From NCBI GenBank assembly GCA_018649885.1, contig JABIHA010000059.1, positions 1 to 56,267 on the forward strand: a stretch of DNA of 56,267 nt. Direction: 5' to 3'. The translations under genes and the position numbers were made by a program. Shown here piece after piece: positions 50,590-56,267 of this stretch (position 1 is its first letter; the number at the start of each line of letters is the position of its first letter). Below the pieces are notes generated by a model that worked only from the letters and a program-made list of their open reading frames with translations, was not told the origin of the DNA and made no database searches. This DNA is from Bacteriovoracaceae bacterium (GTDB lineage: Bacteria; Bdellovibrionota; Bacteriovoracia; Bacteriovoracales; Bacteriovoracaceae).

Positions 50590-51663
50590 TTATCTTCTTC
50601 CTTTTGATCCTATATGATTGATTATTTTTGCAATTTCTGAAATATTGCACATTTTATCAAAGTCGCCCCTTTGATGAACTGCTCCAGGCATTCCCCAAAC
50701 GACACAGCTTTCTTCATCCTGGATTAAAACAAGGGAGTGATTTTTTTTCATGTCAGTTATTTCTTCTGCACCATCTTCTCCCATACCGGTCATTACAACA
50801 GATAATGTCTTGGGTTTTAGTTTGGCCGGAATAGACTTCAAGAGCACATTATAAGAAGGACGAACAAAGCAAATTTTTTCTTCTTGATTGAGCTTAATCA
50901 CTAAATTTGATTTTCCTTCAACAGTCATATGAAAATCGCCTGGAGCGACGTAGGCCATCCCTTTTTCAATTACCTGACCATCAAAGGCCTCTACAACTCC
51001 AATCTTATTTAATGTATTTAATAAACTTGCATATTGGGTGGTGAAGATTGGAGGCATATGCTGCACAATCAAGATAGGGACTTCGATGTCATCTCTTAGG
51101 AGAGAAAAAAGTTGTCGCATTGTCTGTGGTCCACCAGTTGAAGTTCCAATACAAATTAAATCCGCCTCAAAGGTTTTCCATGGAGTTTTTGGGGCCATTT
51201 TTTTTTGGGGGGGAATTTCTTGGGTTGTACTAGGTCGCTCTTTCGTTATTTCTCTCAGCCTAAGCTGAGGGGAGAGAGACTTTATTCTTGGGATAAGTTG
51301 GTCTTTAATGTACTTAAGACTTTCATTTAAATTTGTTGAGCCACTACACTTGGGTACAAAGTCATTGGCCCCATTTATCAGAGTTTCAAGGGTTTTTTTG
51401 GCAGCCGTTTCATTTTGTGAGCTAAAAACAATGAGTTTGATGATTTTATTAAATTTCCGTATTTCTTTAATTGCCTCTACTCCGTCCATGACGGGCATTT
51501 CAAGGTCTACAATGGCGAAATCAAAGATCTCCTTTTTAAGGATCTCAATTGCTTCGGCTCCATTTCCTGCGAGTGAAATACTATCGATATCATCTTGTCC
51601 TTGCAGGCAAGCCTTAATCGCTTGGCGGTACATTGACGAATCATCAACTATCAAAATCTTCAC
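50590..51663 (-). CDS. cheB: chemotaxis methylesterase/glutamine deamidase CheB
   Basis: The 357-residue product has an N-terminal receiver (IVDDSSMYRQ, Asp53 in IVDLEMPVMDG) and a C-terminal methylesterase. The latter shows the catalytic Ser in CIGTSTGGPQT, His in VQHMPPIFT and Asp in GMGEDGAEE. It removes receptor methyl groups when phosphorylated by CheA. The start is GTG directly after the cheW stop codon. Confidence 0.95.
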   Translation of the reverse strand: MKILIVDDSSMYRQAIKACLQGQDDIDSISLAGNGAEAIEILKKEIFDFAIVDLEMPVMDGVEAIKEIRKFNKIIKLIVFSSQNETAAKKTLETLINGANDFVPKCSGSTNLNESLKYIKDQLIPRIKSLSPQLRLREITKERPSTTQEIPPQKKMAPKTPWKTFEADLICIGTSTGGPQTMRQLFSLLRDDIEVPILIVQHMPPIFTTQYASLLNTLNKIGVVEAFDGQVIEKGMAYVAPGDFHMTVEGKSNLVIKLNQEEKICFVRPSYNVLLKSIPAKLKPKTLSVVMTGMGEDGAEEITDMKKNHSLVLIQDEESCVVWGMPGAVHQRGDFDKMCNISEIAKIINHIGSKGRR

Positions 51664-52146
51664 TTATGACTGCTTTTCAGAAAGTTGTGTTATCTCTTTG
51701 GCGTTGGCCTTTGCCTTGATGATTTTTTTAGTATTAAGAAGTATTTGAAGGCCATCCTCTTTTTTATAAATGTAGTCTACATAACTTTTTAAGCTCTGTT
51801 TTAATGTTTCGGGAGTTAATTCTAAATTATTTTTATCTAGCTCGACTATATCAGTCACCTCATCTACCACAAAAGCAAATAATCCTTCATCACCCCTGAC
51901 AATTATATTCATGTGATTGGCACTTAGATCTTCTTCCAACCCAAATAGATTTCTAAGGCTGATACAAGTGACAATTTGTCCCCTGAGATTGATTAAACCT
52001 CTAATAGTGTTTTGTGAGAGAGGCACTGTTGTTACAGGGAGAGGCTTGATAACTTCTTGAACTAATTCAACAGGAATTCCAAACTCATCGCCTCCTATTT
52101 TAAAGCCACAAAACTGAAGACTTAAATGATCTTTCTCGTTTTCCAT
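51664..52146 (-). CDS. cheW: chemotaxis coupling protein CheW
   Basis: The 160-residue product is a CheW/SH3-like adaptor that links receptors to CheA. CGFKIGGDEFGIPVELVQEV is the family start, RGLINLRGQIVTCISLR the central motif, and VDEVTDIVEL lies near the end. It overlaps the cheA stop by one base and is followed directly by cheB. Confidence 0.94.
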   Translation of the reverse strand: MENEKDHLSLQFCGFKIGGDEFGIPVELVQEVIKPLPVTTVPLSQNTIRGLINLRGQIVTCISLRNLFGLEEDLSANHMNIIVRGDEGLFAFVVDEVTDIVELDKNNLELTPETLKQSLKSYVDYIYKKEDGLQILLNTKKIIKAKANAKEITQLSEKQS

Positions 52147-54818
52147 TACTTACCCTTATTATTGAAAATAATTTTTAGTACATCCTTAACTTCTGACTTA
52201 TTAAATTTTTCAAGGTGATACTCTATTCCTAAAGTCTCTGAACGTTCTCTATCTGCAATAGAGTATTTAGTAGTGAGTGCAATAATTGGAATTTCTTTTA
52301 AGGCCTGAACTTCTTTTAGTTGTTCCACTAGGCCCCAGCCATCCAAGACAGGCATCTCGATATCAGTTATAATGACATCAAATGACTGATTTTCTGAGAG
52401 TTTGTTGAGTGCATCACTACCATCTACTGCAGTGGTTACTTCAATCCCTAGCTCTTTTAAGGCCTCAGCTTCAACTCTCCTATAAAATGATGAATCATCT
52501 ACTAAAAGCACTGATTTTTGGAAGTTAGTTTCTTCATTGCCTTCTACGCCATCCCTGAACGCTCCAATTTTTTGAAGCTTTACAATGCTTATGAGATCTA
52601 GAACATTGACAATCTTCTCATTTATAAAGATCGTTCCTTCTATTCCAGATCTGTCAACCGCGTCAGCTTCAACCTTTGCTTCTTCAGAAAAAATATCGAG
52701 AATTTTTTCAACCACTAATGCGAAATTTTTATTTCTATAACTGGTAACAATACAATGTATTTTTGTTTCCTCTGGCCTTGATCCTAGGTAGTCTGCTAGG
52801 GTGTCACAGTTACTTAGCGTCAATGTTTTTTCTACATCGATAAGTGGAAGCGGTTTATCAAGGTAGCGCACAATATGTTGGTTTCCTGTCCGCTCAATAC
52901 TGCTAATGGGAAATTCTTCAAGACGAGTAACAAGCGCCAGCGGTATTGCATATTTTTGTTTGTCTCTTAGGCTAAAAAGAAGAAATTCAAGCGTATCCTT
53001 GGGAGTCTCAACACTAGCTTTGCTACTTGCAATATTGAAGGTATTTTCTAAGCTTGAATTTGTGAGGTTTAGTGATTTTCTTAGAAACCCTGAAGCATCT
53101 AATATGAGAGCAACTCTGCCATCTCCCATTATGGTTGCTCCTCCAAACATTACAATATCTTTTAAAACAGAACTTAGAGGCTTGACCACTATTTCTTGAG
53201 TATCTAGGATTTCATCGACCACTAGGGCATAGACATGATCATCAGCACTTAAGATGACAATATTTTCTGAATCTTCAATTGATCCCAACCTATTGGTGAG
53301 ATTATTAGCACTTTCGCAATCTGGGAGAAGACTATTTACGGCCTTAGATTTTTTATTGACCTCTTCGAGCTCAAGGGAAGAATTTATTCTAAATAAAGGG
53401 GTAAGGCTTCCTCTTAGTCTAAGAAATTCTCTCGACTGAATATTCTCTATCAACTTTCCTCTATCTTCCCCTTCTAGCCTGACAAGTTCTACAAGGTTCA
53501 ATTGAGGAATAGCAAAAAACTCCCCTTTACTTCTAACAATGAGTGCCGGAATGATGGCAAGAGTTAGCGGAATTCTAAGTTTAAAGCAACTTCCCACTCC
53601 TGGAACAGATGTCAAGGCCACTGAACCACCTATCTTTTCAATATTACTTTTTACAACGTCCATACCAACACCTCGACCAGAGATATTGGTAACCTTTTCT
53701 GCAGTTGAAAAACCAGGAGCCAAAACAAGCGAGTAGATACTTTGATCATCCATAGTTTCCAATTGGCCTGGGGTAATGACATTTTTTTCGAGGGCCTTAC
53801 TGACAATTCTTTCTTTATTAAGGCCTCTTCCGTCATCAGAGACCTCTATGGTGACTTGGCCACTTTCATTATAGGCCTTTACAGAAATTGTTCCCACTTC
53901 AGGTTTATCAGTGTTTTTTCTCTCCTCAATGTTTTCAATACCATGATCACAACAATTCCGAATTATGTGGACTAGAGGATCTTTGATTGCCTCAATAAGT
54001 GTTCTATCTAAGTCAGTATCTTGCCCGCTTAGGTCCAGCTTTATTCTTTTATCATTTTGTTTAGAGAGGTCACGGACTAGTCTTTCAAACTTGGTCAGAA
54101 TATTTCCAATTGGTTGCATTCTTGTGATCATCACTTCACTTTGAAGCTCTGAAGTAATTGTATTGAGTTGATTAGAGAGCCTATTCATTTCAGGGTCATT
54201 TAATTGTGATGCTGTTTGAATCACCTGATTTCTATTGAGAACTAACTCTCCAACTATATTCATAATCTTTTCAAGAGTACTAACTTGTACTCTGACAGTC
54301 GAATCAGCAATTGATCCACTTGATGGAGCTTTGGAAGCAGAGGGTTGTTCTACTGGAACCTTAACTTTTTCTTCGATCTTTTCTGGGACGATCGCAGGCT
54401 TGTTTTCCTCCACTTTGGATTGTACAACTTCTTCTTTAATATTTTGAGGTTCAATTTTTTGGGCTTTTTCAGTGACCGGAGCCGTAAGGCTTGGTCCTGC
54501 ACTTAGCTCTTCTTTGAATTCATCTAGGACACTAGCGTCAATGAGGCCGTCAGCCACTTGTTCTTTTAGTGACTCTAAGGCCGCATGTGAAACCCCACTT
54601 TCTGTTACCTGTTCTACCTCCATCGGTGCTTCTATCTCTGGTGGGGCCACCCCTGGCTGAGGTGTGTTCATCTCTTTTGTTTCACTTCTGTGCATACTGA
54701 TTAAATCTTCTAAATTTGAACTATCTTCTGGAGCGTTTTCACTGGCTTCATTTGCAGATGAAACTGCGCCAGTTTTTGAAATATTCTCTAGCTCTTCTAC
54801 AAGTGGCCCTATCTCCAC
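52146..54818 (-). CDS. cheA: CheA histidine kinase core fused to a receiver, lacking its P1 domain in this frame
   Basis: The 890-codon frame opens at a GTG and has a Glu/Pro-rich linker (about 1-165), then P3 dimerisation (TLEKIMNIVGELVLNRNQ). The P4 ATPase follows (HIIRNCCDHGIE, VSDDGRGLNKE, GRGVGMDVVK), then two CheW-like P5 domains, and a C-terminal receiver (LLVDDSSFYRR, IITDIEMPVLDG). The phosphotransfer P1 domain is encoded just upstream but in another frame, at 54914-55159. The linker frame continues upstream past the GTG to a TAA at 54849-54851. The GTG has GGAG eleven bases upstream, so reinitiation could make this P1-less kinase. See the interruption entry. Confidence 0.85.
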   Translation of the reverse strand: MEIGPLVEELENISKTGAVSSANEASENAPEDSSNLEDLISMHRSETKEMNTPQPGVAPPEIEAPMEVEQVTESGVSHAALESLKEQVADGLIDASVLDEFKEELSAGPSLTAPVTEKAQKIEPQNIKEEVVQSKVEENKPAIVPEKIEEKVKVPVEQPSASKAPSSGSIADSTVRVQVSTLEKIMNIVGELVLNRNQVIQTASQLNDPEMNRLSNQLNTITSELQSEVMITRMQPIGNILTKFERLVRDLSKQNDKRIKLDLSGQDTDLDRTLIEAIKDPLVHIIRNCCDHGIENIEERKNTDKPEVGTISVKAYNESGQVTIEVSDDGRGLNKERIVSKALEKNVITPGQLETMDDQSIYSLVLAPGFSTAEKVTNISGRGVGMDVVKSNIEKIGGSVALTSVPGVGSCFKLRIPLTLAIIPALIVRSKGEFFAIPQLNLVELVRLEGEDRGKLIENIQSREFLRLRGSLTPLFRINSSLELEEVNKKSKAVNSLLPDCESANNLTNRLGSIEDSENIVILSADDHVYALVVDEILDTQEIVVKPLSSVLKDIVMFGGATIMGDGRVALILDASGFLRKSLNLTNSSLENTFNIASSKASVETPKDTLEFLLFSLRDKQKYAIPLALVTRLEEFPISSIERTGNQHIVRYLDKPLPLIDVEKTLTLSNCDTLADYLGSRPEETKIHCIVTSYRNKNFALVVEKILDIFSEEAKVEADAVDRSGIEGTIFINEKIVNVLDLISIVKLQKIGAFRDGVEGNEETNFQKSVLLVDDSSFYRRVEAEALKELGIEVTTAVDGSDALNKLSENQSFDVIITDIEMPVLDGWGLVEQLKEVQALKEIPIIALTTKYSIADRERSETLGIEYHLEKFNKSEVKDVLKIIFNNKGK

Positions 54819-54848
54819 ATCAGCTTCTTCTCCACTTGATTCAAGGTT

Positions 54849-54924
54849 TTAAAGAATAGTTTTGCAACAGTCAAAACTTTTATAAAGCTCATCGATAATA
54901 GGAGGGGTGGCACTCATTTTTTTT
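54849..54924 (-). pseudogene. cheA: interruption within cheA: A8 frameshift plus in-frame TAA
   Basis: On the minus strand the P1 frame ends GAA AAA AAA TGA at an A8 run (54917-54924). Shifting back one base reads on through ATG with SATPPIIDELYKSF, which has the character of a CheA P1-P2 linker. It then meets TAA at 54849-54851 in the kinase frame. Beyond the TAA the frame continues NLESSGEEADVEIGPLVEE, again typical of CheA linkers, into the kinase. Two separate lesions therefore divide a protein of about 1,000 residues. Confidence 0.75.
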
Positions 54925-55159
54925 CTCTAATTTGGTCTAACAAATTCTCTGTGATATGAGTTAGCTTTTGAAGCTTTTGAAGCTTTTGAAGACCTAGAAA
55001 ATTAGCAGAACCTTTTAGGGTATGGGCAGTTCTATATATTTCATTAATTAAATTCTTTTCTCCGGGGTCTTGTTCAAGCTTAGTGAGAAATCCATCTAAG
55101 TTTGATAAATTTTCAAAAGACTCTATGAGAAACTCTTTTAGTAGACTGTCGCGATCCAT
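54914..55159 (-). CDS. cheA: HPt (P1) domain of CheA, separate 81-codon frame
   Basis: The 81-residue frame is the N-terminal phosphotransfer domain of CheA: FLIESFENLSNLDGFLTKLE, then AHTLKGSANFLG with phosphorylatable His46, and THITENLLDQIR. AGGGG lies upstream of the ATG. Normally this is continuous with the kinase. A 9-bp direct repeat adds residues within the helix after the His (LQKLQKLQKL), where other CheA proteins have fewer. If both halves are expressed, phosphotransfer would have to occur between separate proteins. Confidence 0.8.
   Translation of the reverse strand: MDRDSLLKEFLIESFENLSNLDGFLTKLEQDPGEKNLINEIYRTAHTLKGSANFLGLQKLQKLQKLTHITENLLDQIREKK
54963..54989. repeat. 9-bp tandem triplication inside the CheA P1 helix
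   Basis: AGCTTTTGA occurs three times in a row without variation. It encodes repeated Gln-Lys-Leu on the minus strand. Perfect copies point to recent slippage. Confidence 0.85.
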
Positions 55160-55321
55160 AATTTAATACCCCTTATGTACTCCGTTTTATCGGAATTTTG
55201 GCCTTTTTGTTAAAGTGTATTTTTAAAAATAGCTTGATTAAAAACATCCAAAAAAAAACACTTTTTCTATCTTTTTATTCAGTTTTGAGACCTTTGTTAC
55301 GAAGTGCCTTCAGGGATTGGA

Positions 55322-56161
55322 ATGGACGGTGAATTAATTGCACAATTTAAAATTGAAGCAGACGAGTTACTTGCTGAAGCGGAGGAAAGTCTCCTTTTAC
55401 TGGAAAAAGGCTCAGACTTTATAAATTGCTATAATCAAATATTCAGGTGCTTCCATAGTCTTAAGGGCACATCAGGTATGTTTGGACTTGATGAGCTTCA
55501 GTCCCATTATCACTATCTTGAAAATTTCTATGAATCACATAAAGGTTCCGAAGTAATTTCCTCAGAAAAAATTGACTTTTTTTTAATGGCATTAGACGAA
55601 ACTAGGAAGTATCTAGCTGGAGAAACTTTTGATTTCCAAAAATTTGAAGGCGAAAATGATGCTATGGATACGCCGGGGCCCAAAGCTGAACTGAGCGGTC
55701 AAAATAAAGATGTTGTTAACGATGTAGAAAATTCTTCCAGTAATATTGTGAGTCTAGATTGTACAAAAGATGAAGTAGGCGAAACAATTTTTATTGTTGA
55801 TGATGAACCTGAAATCGTAAAAAGTCTTACAGATATGCTTTCAGCAGAAGCATACCTTGTTGAAGGCTTTACTTCACCGGCTGATTTACTTTTAAGAGTT
55901 GGTGAGAAAAAACCCCACCTAGTTATCTCTGATATAAAGATGCCTGAAATGAATGGTGTTGAATTAATGCAAGAAATAAACAAAATCTATCCTTTTTTAC
56001 CCACCATCATTATTAGTGGTTTTTTTACTAAGGAATCCTGTTTGAAATTACTTGGGTTAGGGATAAACGGAATTATTGAAAAACCCTTTGATTTTGATAA
56101 CTTAGTCAAACAAGTTGGCAATACTCTTGTTCGTGACCCCCATTTGATGGCTACCTCCTAA
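55322..56161 (+). CDS. HPt-receiver protein
   Basis: The 279-residue product has an N-terminal HPt domain (FKIEADELLAEAEESL, then CFHSLKGTSGMFGL with His45). A variable linker follows, then a C-terminal receiver (FIVDDEPEIVKSL, VISDIKMPEMNG with phosphoacceptor Asp, IIEKPFDFD with Lys). It lacks kinase and output domains and so looks like a phosphorelay intermediate. The ATG at 55322 with AGGGA upstream is preferred over a GTG at 55304. It is divergent from the interrupted cheA and could exchange phosphate with the P1-less kinase, though this is only inferred. Confidence 0.8.
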   Translation: MDGELIAQFKIEADELLAEAEESLLLLEKGSDFINCYNQIFRCFHSLKGTSGMFGLDELQSHYHYLENFYESHKGSEVISSEKIDFFLMALDETRKYLAGETFDFQKFEGENDAMDTPGPKAELSGQNKDVVNDVENSSSNIVSLDCTKDEVGETIFIVDDEPEIVKSLTDMLSAEAYLVEGFTSPADLLLRVGEKKPHLVISDIKMPEMNGVELMQEINKIYPFLPTIIISGFFTKESCLKLLGLGINGIIEKPFDFDNLVKQVGNTLVRDPHLMATS

Positions 56162-56176
56162 ATCCGGAGGAAAACC

Positions 56177-56267
56177 ATGGATTTGAATAGAAAAAGAGTA
56201 ACTCAATCACAGAAATTCAACATCTTAACCGCTCACATTGAAAAAGGAACTCCCATTTCCGAGTTGG
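56177..56267 (+). CDS. start of a possible transposase orfA/HTH protein (partial, cut by window end)
   Basis: Thirty codons are visible from an ATG with CCGGAGG seven bases upstream, 15 bp after the HPt-receiver stop. The sequence (KRVTQSQKFNILTAHIEKG, then TPISEL) resembles the first helix-turn-helix of IS3-type transposase orfA proteins. With so little sequence a regulatory HTH protein is equally possible. The tight spacing suggests co-transcription with the HPt-receiver gene, which would argue against a simple insertion sequence. Confidence 0.45.
   Translation, partial: MDLNRKRVTQSQKFNILTAHIEKGTPISEL

Noticed and set aside
54849..54924. Programmed -1 frameshifting as the sole explanation for split cheA
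   Set aside because: The A_AAA_AAA string fits, but the -1 frame meets TAA 22 codons later, so slippage cannot produce full CheA without a second event.

Overview
This window comes from an AT-rich, Gram-negative chromosome. It encodes many Sec/lipoprotein signal peptides, a Pal/CpoB-type envelope cluster, a large outer-membrane barrel protein, two well-formed sigma-54 promoters, a CarD regulator, degenerate HD-GYP proteins and a dense chemotaxis block. An HNH nuclease has the long N-terminal extension that I associate with Bdellovibrio/Bacteriovorax relatives. My best guess is a Bdellovibrionota member (Bacteriovoracia-like). This is inferred from gene content; no rRNA or tRNA gene is visible to confirm it.

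Layout. (1) 1-3007: the end of an unidentified + strand gene, a GLUG-repeat lipoprotein and a small secreted protein. (2) 3045-9080: a five-gene minus-strand catabolic operon (permease, glutamine-synthetase-like ligase, iron alcohol dehydrogenase, gamma-glutamyl hydrolase, aldehyde dehydrogenase). It looks like a gamma-glutamylation route for an amino alcohol, probably ethanolamine. (3) 9276-16665: an accessory stretch with a sigma-54-driven coiled-coil protein, a 14-copy 30-bp tandem repeat, an HNH nuclease, paired palindromes around a small secreted protein, a C10 (streptopain-like) cysteine-protease lipoprotein and an AAC(6')-like acetyltransferase. (4) 17047-22993: a tight minus-strand run pal - lipoprotein - cpoB-like - phosphoesterase/multiheme cytochrome fusion - tsaD - rsmA - trmO. 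It joins envelope maintenance to tRNA t6A synthesis and its further methylation. (5) 23120-30111: a surface metallopeptidase/barrel, an apparent sigma-54-driven small RNA with its own terminator, a formimidoylglutamase-like enzyme with a one-motif CBS protein, and a GYF-domain membrane protein. (6) 30275-42407: housekeeping genes sucC, sucD, ndk, a divergent Nramp-family transporter, adenine deaminase, carD, gltX, cysS, uvrB and a membrane-linked metallophosphoesterase. (7) 42460-56161: signalling genes. One minus-strand run is an 889-residue repeat protein - HD-GYP variant - CheY - CheZ/HPt-like protein - CheX. Another is cheA (interrupted) - cheW - cheB - cheY - cheR. Two + strand regulators lie between the runs, and an HPt-receiver protein is divergent from cheA. 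(8) The window ends inside a possible transposase/HTH gene.

Points that most deserve a second look: the ligase/alcohol-dehydrogenase operon without an amine oxidase; cheA, whose phosphotransfer domain is cut from the kinase by a frameshift at an A8 run plus an in-frame TAA; the 889-residue protein with 12-14 charged repeats between a pseudo-receiver and an unknown C-terminal domain; the sigma-54 small RNA; the four-heme phosphoesterase fusion; and sucD, which has no ordinary start codon at the conserved position.
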